Shown: positions 1-11,630, counted from the first letter of the stretch. The stretch: DNA of 64,000 bases from Entomortierella parvispora (GCA_963573315.1 OY752141.1:4216001-4280000), one strand, 5' to 3'. The notes: a model not told the origin generated them from the letters alone. A program made the numbers and translations.

Positions 1-1093
1 CGAGAAAAAGTGACTATGTAGACATCGGAGTTATTGGTTAGCAGCCAAGAGATGCAGACTCCATGCCCTCATGCTTCCAGGCTCAATGTCTCCTGTCCAC
101 GTCCATGTTCATGCGCTCAAATCCATGTCATTGTTTCTGCTTCAACCATTGAGATTGTTCCTGCTTGTTATTGAGATTACGGACCTGGGTCTCTTGGGTT
201 AATGGTCGCGTGCATGTGGAGAGAAAGAGAGAGAAACTCACTCGTGACCCCTTGCAGCCGCTGTGACTGCATGGGCTAGGAGCATGCGGGGCCTGAGCCC
301 CCCCTCATATGTTGCCACCAATACGCGAGATGTGTTGCCACTGATCCGGAAATTTCACACATGTTGCCAAAAAATACAGACTCTTTGGCGTTGAGGCCAT
401 CCATGGTGAAGTGCCCATAGAATTCCGTCCTGTTGGCATTTTTGTTTACCTTGCTAAAAGGAATTCCTGACGGAATCCCCTCGTCGTCAGTGTGGTTGTC
501 AATCTCTCTCAAATCATTTCGTGCAGCTCCTGATTGTTCCAGGCAACATAGACGGTCTTTTCCGCAAGGCAACCAATTGGGGGTTACTTTCATTTGCAAA
601 TTCTTGGAGAGGACGATTTCTAAAGCTGGTATTCGCAAATCGAGTGTCCCTGTGCTCCAGTTCTCTTTGTCCCACACATTGCCGCCGTCGTGCCCACGAG
701 CTTTGACCACCACACTGGCTGGATTAGAATGCTCTTCTAAGCCATCTCACACTTCAGCTGATACCCCTTGTTATGGACGATAGAAGCACCGAGGTAACAG
801 TCATGGGCTGGTGGTCATCGGACTCATTGATCTCCAAGAAAACAGGGTGAGAGCGCAAAGCGGACACCATGCTTGTGAGAGAGCAATGCACGCCGTCTTT
901 CATGCACAACAAAAAAGTTGCAGCCGCCAAACTTTCTTTCATCCCGTCTTCGTCTGCTTTTCGGGCAGCTGGACAACCATGATGGACAAAACAGAGAACT
1001 GAGAGCGAAGTGGGCTATGCTCGCCTTAATTGCCGTAAGTCTTCCTTCTCTTTGTTTTCTTTTCACCCCTTCTTTTTTCTTTCCAGTTCTTCC
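1..1093. other. Upstream stretch, no firm gene
   Basis: No gene could be supported here. The reverse strand is open for 145 codons (276-713) but shows no recognised motif, signal peptide or splice context, and the opposite strand is also partly open (433-783). The last 100 bases are pyrimidine-rich, as expected for the leader of the phosphoesterase gene that starts at 1094. Confidence 0.4.
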
Positions 1094-2675
1094 ATGATTC
1101 TCAAGTCGATCGTTTCCTTGGCCTGTGTTGCCGCCGCCGCTGCCCAGGCTATCAAGGGCAAGGCTTTTGACCACATCTTTATTCTCTTTCTTGAGAACTC
1201 TGTAAGTTGTCTTGACCACCAAAAAAAAAAAAAAAAAAAAAAAAAATCTTTGTCTCTGCCTCCACTCGTCCTCATTCCCCAATCACTGTTTTTTCTCCCC
1301 CGATACACAGGACTTCTCCTTAGCAGCCGCCGACCCCAGCCTTTCCTCGTTCGCCAGTCAGGGCATTGTGTTGAACAACTACTACGGTGTCAGCCATCCC
1401 TCCGAGCCCAACTACATTGCTATCACCGCCGGCGACTACTTTGGATTGAACGATGACGGCATGCACATCATCCCCTCCAGCTACAAGACTATCGTCGATC
1501 TCTTGGATATCAAGGGCCTCACCTGGAAAACCTACCAGGAGGATATTCCCTGGATTTGCTACCCGGGATTTCAGAGCAACGGCCTTTACGTCCGAAAACA
1601 CAATCCCTTCATCATGTTTGATTCGATAGCAACGAACGCGACTCGTTGCAGCAATATTGTCCCCGCAACCCAACTCCAGTCAGATCTTGCTGCGGGTTCC
1701 TTGCCCAACTATTCTTTTTACCCCCCTAATCTGACAGACGATGGACAAAACACTACCGTTTCTGATGCCTCCAAGTGGCTGACGACTTTTTTGACCCCGC
1801 TGTTGACGAACACGGTCTTTATCAATAACACCCTTGTGGTGGTTACTTTTGATGAGTCTGAGACCTACAATGCCCCCAACCGTGTCTACACCTTGTTGCT
1901 CGGAGATGCCGTCACCCCCTTGAAGGCCACTACCGACTCGACCTTTTACACTCATTACTCCCTTGTCTCGACCATCGAGGCCAACTGGGGTCTCGGAAAC
2001 TTGGGTCGTCAGGACACCAACATGACTGTCAACAACGTCTTTGAGTTTGTTGCAAAGGCCGCTGGTGTTACCACCAACAACAACATTTCGATCGCGAATG
2101 CTCCCCTGATGAATGGCACCGAGCCTGGATTCTTGGCCTTCCCCTCTCAATCTTTTGGGTCTCCCTCGGGGTCCACTCCTACGAATGTTGGTCCAATGGC
2201 ACCAACAGGGAGTCCGTCGGCGAAAATTATTGGAGGGGTAGTTGGAGGAGCAGTCGCGGTGGCCGTTATTGTAGGCTTTTTCGTTTACCAGAAGCGACAA
2301 TCCAAAAAGACCGGTCAAAACAAAGGATCTCAAAAGCTTGAAGTTGGTCAACCAGGAGCAGATCATTTGTCCCACGTCCAGCAGCCTCACAATTTCAGTT
2401 CAGCACCTATCCTGTCGCATCCACCCAATGCATCCATGTGGCAGCCACCAGTGTTACAACAATCAATGTCGCAACATCCAATGTCGCAACCACCTGTGTT
2501 TCAACAACAATTTGTGTTTTCGAGCCATCCGGCTCCAAAGGTCAGCACCTACGGGTCTGACACTTGGCAGCAACAGCAACAGCAGCAACAGCGACAACAT
2601 CATCAACAACCTGTTCCTTTAGTATGGGAGCCCCAACCATTTGTCCCTCCTGCAGCTCCATCGGGCACTCGGTAG
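1094..2675 (+). CDS. Membrane-anchored phosphoesterase (acid phosphatase family)
   Basis: Two exons, 1094-1201 and 1311-2675, give 490 residues. The ATG at 1094 starts a clear signal peptide (hydrophobic to about residue 19). The mature part begins with AFDHIFILFLENS, the metal-binding start of the phosphoesterase family that includes fungal acid phosphatases and phospholipase C-like enzymes (PF04185). HPSEPNY and VVTFDESE further on are also typical. Several N-x-S/T sites fit a secreted, glycosylated ectodomain. Near residues 341-365 there is a Gly/Ala/Val-rich membrane segment followed by a basic stop-transfer, then a Pro/Gln/Ser-rich tail of about 120 residues ending in a poly-Gln run. This suggests a type I plasma-membrane or wall-facing enzyme, probably for phosphate release; the exact substrate is not determined. 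Intron 1 holds a 26-A run. The 3' end faces the septin gene. Confidence 0.85.
1221..1246. repeat. A26 homopolymer in an intron
   Basis: Uninterrupted run of 26 A residues starting 19 bases after the donor site of the phosphoesterase intron. Confidence 0.95.
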
Positions 2676-2970
2676 GTCAGACACCCTTTCTCGACTATAG
2701 GAAACGTGTCAATTGTTATTATATTGTAGCTTCATCTCTACCTATAATAACCTTGCCAGGGATGGCCCGGTGGTAAGTGTCAGAGCCTGGACTGAGGACT
2801 GAGAGACTGAAATCAATCCTCTGCAGTCGTCTTCAGTCCCTCAGTTTCTACTGCATCTTTGCGGTATAAAAATAATAGACCATGAATGACTGTGTGTTTT
2901 ATAACAGTTTATTCAAAAAAAAGTGATGAGGGAAGGATGAGGGGAGGTGGGTGCAATTGTTGATGGTCCT

Positions 2971-3033
2971 CTATCGGACAACTTGCTGGTATTGGTGCTG
3001 TTGCTGCTGCTGTGGTTGGTAATACGATTGCCC

Positions 3034-3066
<33 letters not shown>

Positions 3067-4569
3067 TTGTTGGGCCAAATGTTTTCCACGCCAGTTGATA
3101 AACTTTTTGACCGTAAACTGTCGAAGATTCGTAATCTGTGTCTCCAACACCAACTTTCTCAACAATGGCAACTCGTTTGCCGCAGGCTGGAACGAGATGT
3201 GGTCATTCTGGTCGTCCGACAATGGCTTCTTGGCGACATTTGAGACTGCAAAGGGGGGACCTCCTGCCTGTCCTGACTCTGCCATTTGGATAAGTCGATC
3301 GTATTCAATCCTGAAGGTGTAGATGGAAACACCCTGTTCCTTCAATGTCTTCAAAACGTGCACTTTGAGGTCAATGACTTCCTGTTCAGATTGAGTGTCG
3401 ACCTTGCAGATGATTGGCACAACATTGGCCTTCTCAGAGATCAGACGCATGTATTCCACGTCTATGGGTTTCAAGCGATGAACAATCAGATAGAAGCAAA
3501 CGTCGATGAACTTGTGTGCTCCCACACCTACCACATCAAAAAAGCAAAACACGGAAGGGGGGTCAAGAATGTTAGAAAACACGCACAGTTTTTGCTTGCC
3601 ATCCTGGTTCTTTTGCTTCCGTTCTCCATGCTGTTGTTCTGTTGTCGTTGCGTTGCGCATTGTTCATACCAGTGACAAGAGAGCGCATGAGCTCATTGTT
3701 GGAAACCTCAGTGAAGGGCGAGATTCTCTTGTTCTTTTCATCAAAGGTCTGACCAATGTATCGCATGAACAAGTCAAAGTTGGTCTGAGCATCCACAACG
3801 CTTCCGTATCCAGGGGTGTCTATGGGTAAAAAGTAGATCGTTGGTTCGTTAGGAAAGGAGACAAATAGACCTTCATTCCTCTCCTTTTTGTCCTTTCTTG
3901 GTCAAAAGCTGTTTTTCTCAGGAACGCATCCTTTCGAGACTTGCGCAAAACGTACATTTAACAAAAAAAAAAAAAAAAAAAAGGCAAAAGCATGACTTAC
4001 CAACAAAGACAAGGTTCCTGGCTGGCACTTCATCGTCCGCGTCCATGTTGTCCCAAGGAATCTCCATCATGGTGCTGGAAAACTTTTCAATCAAGACATC
4101 GGTCCGCTTGTAGTCTTCTTCGTCGGCATCCAAGGGTTCCCAATCGTGCGAGAGGACCTCGGGCAAGGTCTCGGTGAACTGGCGCGCGAACGACGTCTTT
4201 CCGACTCCGCTGTCGCCAACGACGGCCAGACGCAGGTAGCCAATGTTCTGACCGGCGAAGGGGTTCACTGATGAGGTGGACGAGTAAGAGAAGGTGTGGT
4301 GGTTAGGTCGAGGCACCATGATGGGTTTTTGGATGGAAGAAGAAGGGAGAAAAAAAGAACACAGATGAAGAGAGAAGAAGAAGGGCGATCCAGGGAGGTG
4401 GGAGAAAGATGAAGAGAAATGGCAAAGCAAGACGAGCCAAGAACAGGAGCAGGGTGGCTGTTCAGCTTGCACTGCCTCGTTGTTTGTGGTGCAAGAGTTG
4501 ATTCCTTTGGGGTGTGTTGCACATGTTGAACACATGTACTTGATACTCACTCAGAAGGGTATCCGACAT
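2971..4569 (-). CDS. Septin-type GTPase with poly-Gln tail
   Basis: Four exons (4569-4551, 4267-4001, 3819-3670, 3527-2971) give 330 residues. G1 is GDSGVGKTS near residue 22, G3 is DTPGYG at 96-101, and the G4 region reads ICKVD near 184. The segment LVTGVGAHKFIDVCFYLI, rebuilt across exon 3/4, is characteristic of septins, which form GTP-binding heteropolymers at division sites and hyphal septa. The usual C-terminal coiled coil is replaced by a run of 13 Gln and further Gln-rich sequence. The start is a choice. A 7-codon first exon (MSDTLL then ATG) joined over a 283-base intron has a GTGAGT donor, a CTAAC branch site and a pyrimidine-rich acceptor. An in-frame ATG at 4318 within that intron would give a different N-terminus. 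The gene is head-to-head with gamma-tubulin, 599 bases apart. Confidence 0.88.
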
Positions 4570-5168
4570 TGTTGAGAGAGAGATGGAGAGCAGTGGTTGA
4601 CGAGGGTTGGGCTGGGGGGAAGAAGCGAAAATTAAAGGTGAGGAGGAAAGAAGAGGACGGGCGCAGGCAGGACAGGGCAGGGGTGCCAGGGGAAGTGCAG
4701 ACAAAGAAGGAGAAGGAGAGAGAGAGAGAGAGAGGAACGAGGAAACAAAGGTCGAGAGATTAGATTGCAAAAAAAGGACAAGGGTGAAGTGATGGGTAAA
4801 AAGGACGAGTCCCGCCCCGGGTGTTGTGTGTGTGCGTGTATGTGCGTGCAGTGGTGTGTGTGTGTGTGCTCTCAACCTCTTTGTTTCTCTCCTTCTCTCT
4901 TTTGTGCAAGCGCAATTTGCCTGGTGGCCTAGCGCATTTTGGCTGGGCTGAGAGCACCGCTCGTCCTTCACTTTTGCTTTTCTGTGTGCCTGAACCTGAA
5001 GATATGTACTCTTAAGGAGCGCTGCTCATTCTCCTTAAGGGTATGCATTGCCCTCTTATTCTTTTCCCTCCCCTGCAAGAAACGCGCTTTTCGCTTCGTC
5101 TGTCCCTCTCTGTTGTCGTCCTCATTGAACCCACCCGCATCACAATCCAGCATACAGGAAGAAACATA
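4570..5168. promoter_or_regulatory. Shared upstream region of septin and gamma-tubulin
   Basis: The 599 bases between two divergent start codons. It contains GA-rich tracts, a (GT)n-like microsatellite near 4821-4870 and pyrimidine-rich leader sequence before 5169. No specific binding site was identified; the promoter role is inferred from gene orientation. Confidence 0.5.
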
Positions 5169-7122
5169 ATGCCAAGGGAAATCATCACTATCCAGGCCGG
5201 CCAATGTGGCAACCAGAGTACGGGGCGAGTTGCACCTGCATGTCATTGTTCGCTTCTTTTGCACGGAAATCCTGCACATTCAGGATCCCCACTGACCAAT
5301 GCAATTGCCTTGCTTTACGTTTGCCTGCACTCCTCAATAGTCGGACAAGAGTTCTGGGCGCAGTTGTGTGCAGAGCATGGAATCAGCAAGGACGGCACCC
5401 TGGAGGATTTCGCCACAGAGACTGGCGACAGAAAGGACGTCTTCTTTTATCAGGCAAGTTTCCCCGCCGTCGTCTTTTTTCATTTGCCACCAAAGCAACG
5501 TGCAGCAAGCCGCATTTGCAGATACGGCCGCTGGAAACACAACAGGCTAACAATCCAAAAACTATTCTCCTTTTAGGCTGACGACGAGCACTATATCCCA
5601 CGAGCCATCCTTCTTGATTTAGAACCTAGGGTAAGCAAGTCTAACGTCGACCTCAAAGCAGCATTACATGTCTAAAACAACCCCATCTTTTTTATTTATT
5701 CCAGGTCATCAACACAATCACAACCTCAGCATACGCCAACCTTTACAACCCCGAAAATATCTTTTTGTCCAAGGATGGAGGAGGTGCAGGCAACAATTGG
5801 TCATTAGGCTATGGTGCGGGAGAACGCGAGGCAGAGGATATTATGGACAAACTCGATCGCGAGGCCGATGGCAGTGATTCACTGGAGGGCTTCATGTTAC
5901 TACACTCTATTGCAGGAGGCACTGGTTCTGGACTCGGATCCTTCCTTCTGGAGAGACTCAATGACCGCTACCCCAAAAAGCTGATCCAGACATACTCGGT
6001 GTTCCCCAACAACGAAGAAATGTCGGATGTGGTTGTCCAGCCCTACAACAGCATGTTGAGTTTGAAGCGATTGACTCAGAACGCGGACTGTGTTGTTGTC
6101 CTGGACAATGCTGCACTGACCCGTATTGCCTGCGATCGTCTACACATCCCCAACCCAACCTTTGCTCAGACCAACCAGCTGGTAATTATATACATATTGT
6201 TTCTATAATGTGTTGGGCTATTTTCAAAAATCTAGAATCGTTGCTCACCCTCAAATCGCCTCTGCTTGGTTTCTCTAGGTCTCCACAGTCATGTCAGCCA
6301 GCACAACTACACTTCGATACCCAGGATACATGAACAACGATCTCGTTGGCATGATTGCCTCGTTGATCCCAACACCCAAATGCCATTTCCTCCAGACCTC
6401 CTATACACCGTTCACGAGCGACGGTGTGGATCACACAAAGTCTGTTCGAAAGACAACTGTACTGGATGTGATGCGTCGACTCTTGCAGCCCAAGAACCGA
6501 ATGGTTTCAACCACGCCTTCCAAGAAGAGTTGCTATGTTTCTATCCTTAATATCATTCAAGGCGAGGCCGATCCAACAGACGTAAGACACTATTCCGGAG
6601 TTGATGACTCGTTCATTTCTTTATTGTACTAATTCATGCCCTAATATCCACTTTACAAACAGGTTCACAAATCGTTGATGCGTATCAGAGAGAGGAGACT
6701 GGCGTCATTCATTCCTTGGGGACCAGCCAGTATTCAAGTAGCACTGACCAAGAAATCGCCGTATATCCAAACACCACACCGCGTCAGCGGATTGATGTTG
6801 GCCAACCACACAAGCATTGCATCTGTATGTTTTATCTTGTTCTCTTGCCTCTTTCAAAAGTGATGGAGCGATTTTCTGTGAAAAGGGGAGCAATTGTACT
6901 CATATTTTCCTGTTCTCTGATGTCTTATAGCTATTCAAACGCACCTGCGACCAGTTTGATAAACTCCGGAAAAGAAACGCCTTCTTGGAGCCCTATCGCC
7001 AGGGGTCGTTGTTCCAGGATGGACTGGAAGAGTTTGACGAGTCAAGAGAGGTTGTACAGGATCTGATCAATGAGTACGAAGCATGCGAAGGCGCAGATTA
7101 TATCTCTTATGGACAACATTAG
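5169..7122 (+). CDS. TUB4: Gamma-tubulin
   Basis: Seven exons (5169-5217, 5341-5453, 5577-5630, 5705-6181, 6279-6581, 6663-6824, 6931-7122) give 449 residues, the usual length for gamma-tubulin. The start [16 protein letters not shown] is the gamma-class N-terminus, and the tubulin nucleotide signature GGTGSGLGS lies near residue 142. Gamma-tubulin nucleates microtubules at spindle pole bodies as part of the gamma-tubulin complex. All junctions keep frame. Intron 2 (5454-5576) must use a GC donor: the conserved YQ-ADDEHY junction fixes the exon end at CAG before GCAAGT, and no GT is available there. The other introns are GT-AG. Confidence 0.97.
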
Positions 7123-7329
7123 AGCGTCTCAAGGAAAGAAACGTGGATCAGAGCATACATGTTTGCAGTAAAGTACAAAATAAAAACAAACAACAAAAAA
7201 CAAAAGACAAAAAAAAAAAACGGGCTGAAGCACGGCGATGCAGTTGATCAGCGCACCATACTTCAGTTCTTTCTTGAAAAAAGTACGACTTCCTGGCTGC
7301 ACAGAACACTCCGTGATGCTTTTTTAAAA

Positions 7330-7850
7330 AAGTATCGACAAGTATGAAAAAAGTATCAACAAGTACAAAAAAAGTATCGACAAGTACGAAAATACTTGTC
7401 GGACAAGTACGAAAATACTTGTCGGACAAGTATGGAAAAAGTATGGTTACACGAGATTTTCCCGTGCAGATGTTTTACACATCGCCAAAACTTGCTGGCC
7501 TGCTGCCTGCTGTCACATTTCTTTTGTACATGAGCTTGACTGCTGTTGGCGTACAATCACACCGCTGCAGCAATGTGTGCACGGACAGCAAAAATTCGCT
7601 GTAGCAGTTCACTCCCATAGTTTTTTCCTGCTGTAGCAGGCACGCAGTCGTTTTTTTGCCGCTGTAGCAGTTCATTTCTATCAGACTTTGCCGCTGCAGC
7701 AGTTCCTTTCCATCATTCTTTGCCGCTGCTGCAGCCCCTTTCCATCATGTTTTGCCGCTGTTGCAGGAATCACACCACCTTTTTACTGCTACAGCAATGC
7801 TTTTTTACCGCTACAGAAGTTCATCCTCGCTGTCTTTTTACCGCTACAGC
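7330..7850 (+). repeat. Left inverted arm of the hAT element
   Basis: About 520 bases matching the complement of 11101-11630 with only a handful of differences: a few substitutions, a roughly 10-base gap near 7550, and different copy numbers of the tip repeat. The outer part is built from AGTATCGACAAGTA-like units and TACTTGTCGGACAAGTA near-palindromes. The inner part carries GCTGTAGCAG-type repeats. Confidence 0.93.
7658..7785 (+). repeat. Four 32-bp subterminal repeats (left arm)
   Basis: Four units of exactly 32 bases starting at 7658, 7690, 7722 and 7754. Each begins GCCGCTG(T/C/T)(A/T)GCAG-like and continues with a TTTCYATCA core; the fourth unit diverges after its start. The mirror copies in the right arm occupy 11166-11293. 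Regularly spaced near-palindromic motifs inside element ends are typical of transposase binding sites; that role is inferred. Confidence 0.85.
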
Positions 7851-7902
7851 ATCTCACCCTTGTCATTATTTTACCGCTGGACAATTCACATGCCAGAGGA
7901 TG

Positions 7903-10683
7903 TTATTTATTATCGTCTTTCATGAACGCATCGCGCCATGGTCTCAATAATATCATTTGCTCTAAAACCTCCTCACCCAAGCTGTTTCTGTCATCTGTCA
8001 GTATGAGTCCAGCCAAACTAAACAATCGTTCGCTGGCCGCAGAGGAAGCTTGAAGACTCAGGTAAATTCGGGCCAATGGGGCTAAAAACGGATATAAGTT
8101 CCATCGATCCCCCCCCCATTTGTGAGGGCGTAGCCCGTGATCCCTGTCTCGGGATGTGTTGAATTCGTACTCGGCCAAATCGTACCCGAGTTTTCGCTGG
8201 ACAGTGTCGCGGTCGTGGGATTCAGAGATATCGTCTCCATCGGATCGACGGTAAAGTGGCATGTCCGATCGGAGTAGATCCTCGTGAGCCTTTACAATCA
8301 ACTTCCTTGCCTTTTCTTGCAGCGAAATGCCATTCTCGTCTACGGACATCAAAAATGGCTGGCCAATATTTCCTGGATCCATGTAACTGGCAAAAGGACC
8401 TCATCTGGAATAGACCTCAACGGAAAGTTTTCCTTGAGTTGCCGAACCAGCTCTGAGCGTAGCGCAATTGCTTCTGGCGAAAAGACTTGTGGGCTATCGT
8501 TGATGATTTCTTGGATCTTGGGATATAAACAAGTGACGGCTGGCCCATTCTCGGACATTTTATCGGTGAAAATGGCCACGGGACGCAGAACGTCGCAAAT
8601 CTCCTTCAGTATATCAAACTCGACTACACCGAGAGATTCGAGAACCTCTTTGTTGTTGTACCAGAATCGCTTCTGTTCTTGGGACGCATCCTTGCGGGTC
8701 AGGGCGGATTTCATTTCAAAAATGGACTCCTGCAACACGAGGAGTCGCTCCGTCATCATGAAGCTAGAGTTCCAGCGTGTCTCTGTGAAACCCTTGGCGG
8801 CAAGCTCCTTGACATTCAGACGTCTTTGAGCCTTGGTAAGAAAATTGCTGCCACCTTGCGTTTTCAAGACCGAGGACATTTTGGACGCATTCTCCAGCAA
8901 CCCCGATGCCGTTCTCGGTGGTCTTCCTGCGACGGATGGAGGTGCACCTTTTTTAATGGCCTTTTTGATGCAGTTTTGCATCTTATGGGCTGCGCACGGC
9001 AGCCAAGAGCCAAAAGTCTCGGCTTCGTCGGCAAGGGTGCTCGCCGCAGCTTTCATGTTTGCACCTGAGTCTGTGGTACTGCAAAGCGTTTTTTTCTCAA
9101 GATTCCAGTGTTCCAGAACACCCTCTATTGGGAATAACGGTAGCTTAGAAACATGATAAAGTCACAATGTTGGCAAAAACACGGGATAAAACTGCTTACT
9201 TATATGACTTCTAACATTCAGTGCCGTAGAAGATTCGGAATACTCGATAAATCCCAGTGCAACATTTCTTGGGCAAAAGCTCTCGTCTAGGTAATGGTAG
9301 GTAATACCATTGAATTTTCGACTGCCTTTTGACCATCCGTCACAGGTATAGCATCCTTTTAGAACCTCTGTGGAGAGTGTCTTGTGAAGGGCTGCATCGG
9401 AACTTGCATACACTGCCGCAATGGCGTTCTGGACAGTGCGTATTGCTGGAGGTTTGTAGTCGATGTCGAAATGGCTCGAAAAATCCGTCAGGAATGGGCC
9501 GTGGAAGTGTGTGAATGGGAGTGCAGAAAGTGCAGTGTAAATGCCGAGAACAGACGTCAGCCTTTTGTTCAAATCATCTGAAAGGCCAGACCTTTTCTTC
9601 TTAGCGTGAGAGGTCAAGGGGTGATTGAGATCGGAGAAAATCGTCAGCTTATCTGCAGCAACCGTTTTGACGACAGACAGGGGTTCAAGATCGATAACGC
9701 TATGCGTTGCTTTTCAGTTAAAAAGTAGCTTGCATTAAATCGTAGAACAGATAGGTAGAAGAATACAATTGCGCCTGAATTTGAAGTACTTTACCTTGGT
9801 TTTTCTGTCTCTGGGATTCTCGGAACCTAGAGAGTTGTGTCCACGTCGCTTTGTGGCTGTCTCTGATATGCTTCTTCATGGAGCTCGTTGAGTTGTCTGA
9901 CATTACGGTGCGACAAAGAATCGCACCTCCGACAGCAGGTTCGACATGCATGCAGATACTTGAGAGCTTCTTTTCAGGGTCCCCATCTCCGTCGTTCTCT
10001 TTATCGACAGCTCCTGCAACAGCACATATTCTGTAGCTATTTGATCCTGCCTCGTCCCACTGCAATCCAGAAATGACTTCTGCTCCTACCCTGTTGCAAT
10101 CGATGCCGGGCTTCATGCAGAAGAAAAAATGGCGGTGGTATGACTCTGAGTACCTCTTTTCCAATCTCCGAAAAGGAATGGCAGCCAAGCGCGAGAATTC
10201 CTTATCACAGTCGGTCTTCTTCGGAAGCTGGCCCAGCTGAAGTTGTCGTCCGCTTTGCAGAGGTGTCGGTATCGGCGTCATAGAAATATCACGCTGGGCA
10301 GGAGACGACAACATTGAGCTAAGATCCGAAAACGAGGAATCTCGAGAAACTATATGCGGTGTCTCTCGGTAGGACTCTGTGGCATAGAACTGCGGCGAAA
10401 TTGGTGAAGATGGCGACTCTGGGGTCGTAGTTTGAAAGTGCGAGGTTTGTTGGTGATGGTATTGTAATTGCGGAGGATGTGAGCAAGAGTATTCGTCAGA
10501 TGACTCAAACTGTTGCGTAAACTGACCCCAATTGACGCCTTGGAGGTTATTGAGTTGGTGAGAATGACTAACAGGCTGAAAGGAACTGTGCTGTGGTAGT
10601 TGGCGCACCGAAGTGGAGAGTGTTGCCCGGTCACCTCGGTACAGCTGCCCCAGGGGTGTCTGATGAATTGGCTGTCGTGCCAT
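7903..10683 (-). pseudogene. hAT transposase, one frameshift
   Basis: Three exons: 10683-9795, 9709-9200 and 9124-7903. Domains in order are: a Pro/Gln/Ser-rich N-terminus; a BED-type zinc-finger-like region ending in a KKHIRDSH His pair; the RNase H-like core with TCDGW (first Asp), TTDSGANM (second Asp) and the ETRWNS motif; and the C-terminal hAT dimerisation region with ASERLFSLAG (the catalytic Glu lies in SER) and DDRNSLGEEVLEQMILL. Both introns join in phase. In exon 3 the frame is lost by one base at the AAAA run 8392-8395, just before the MDPG motif, so the protein is broken as sequenced; a sequencing slip is possible. The N-terminal limit is unsure. An in-frame ATG lies at 10683, and a separate ATG at 10940 reads into a stop unless spliced. 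Confidence 0.85.
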
Positions 10684-11100
10684 AGGATTAAAGCGTGGTG
10701 GCCTAGGTTCAACATTTGGCCTACTAATCAAGCTGCCTTCAGATCCGACTCGCTGGTAAGGTCTAGCGGGCACCTGGATTAGAGGAGGGGGTTCTGACTG
10801 GATTGGAGCAATACGGTCCCCGGAGCAGACAGTCTTTCTTCCAAAGCTGTTGCATGGCTCTGAATCTCGACCTCGAATGTCGCAGAATCAGGCGAAGACT
10901 GAGATAAATGACCTGAGGCGTTAGCGTCGGGGCGATTCATGATTTTTGGAGTGGGTGGAAACGAGGTGAGAGTTGAAGAAGTGAAAGAAACGAAACGAAG
11001 GAGGCGGGACAGCTCTGGGGATATGGACTGTCACTCCCATGGTGACATGGTCTGTTGTCTGTTGCCGGTGTGCACGCTTTGCAATTGCGACGGGTAAAAC

Positions 11101-11630
11101 GCTGTAGCGGTAAAAAGACAGCGAGGATGAACTTCTGTAGCGGTAAAAAAGCATTGCTGTAGCAGTAAAAAGGCGGTGTGATTCCTGCAACAGCGGCAAA
11201 ACATGATGGAAAGGGGCTGCAGCAGCGGCAAAGAATGATGGAAAGGAACTGCTGCAGCGGCAAAGTCTGATAGAAATGAACTGCTACAGCGGCAAAAAAA
11301 CGACTGCGTGCCTGCTATAGCAGGAAAAAAACTATGGGAGTGAACTGCTATAGCGAATTTTTGCTGTCCGTGCACACATTGCTGCAGCGGTGTGATTGTG
11401 TCACAACGCACGCCAACAGCAGTCAAGCTCACGTACAAAAGAAATGTGACAGCAGGCAGCAGGCCAGCAAGTTTTGGCGATGTGTAAAACATCTGCACGG
11501 GAAAATCTCGTGTAACCATACTTTTTCCATACTTGTCCGACAAGTATTTTCGTACTTGTCGATACTTTTTTTGTACTTGTTGATACTTTTTTTCATACTT
11601 GTCGATACTTTTCCGTACTTGTCGATACTT
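11101..11630 (-). repeat. Right inverted arm of the hAT element
   Basis: The complement of the left arm 7330-7850. It carries one extra outer AAGTATCGACAAGTACGG unit and lacks one TACTTGTCGGACAAGTA copy. CTGTAGCAG is CTATAGCAG at two places. Four 32-bp subterminal repeats lie at 11166-11293. High identity suggests recent insertion or homogenisation between arms. Confidence 0.93.

Noticed and set aside
276..713. 145-codon reverse-strand open frame near the window start
   Set aside because: No motif, no splice context and a competing open frame on the other strand; not listed as a gene.
2751..2850. tRNA-like GGCCCGGTGGTAAG start
   Set aside because: No T-loop GGTTCRA and no stem pairing could be found.
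3918..4550. Long reverse open frame running through the septin 5' region
   Set aside because: It reads through an intron with good donor, branch and acceptor sites and contains simple-sequence peptides.
7240..7268. Search for an 8-bp target duplication at the hAT ends
   Set aside because: Bases outside the outermost inverted match do not repeat on the right side, so no duplication is claimed.
7688..8053. Cys/Leu-rich open frames inside the hAT arms
   Set aside because: They are translations of the 32-bp repeats, present in both arms.
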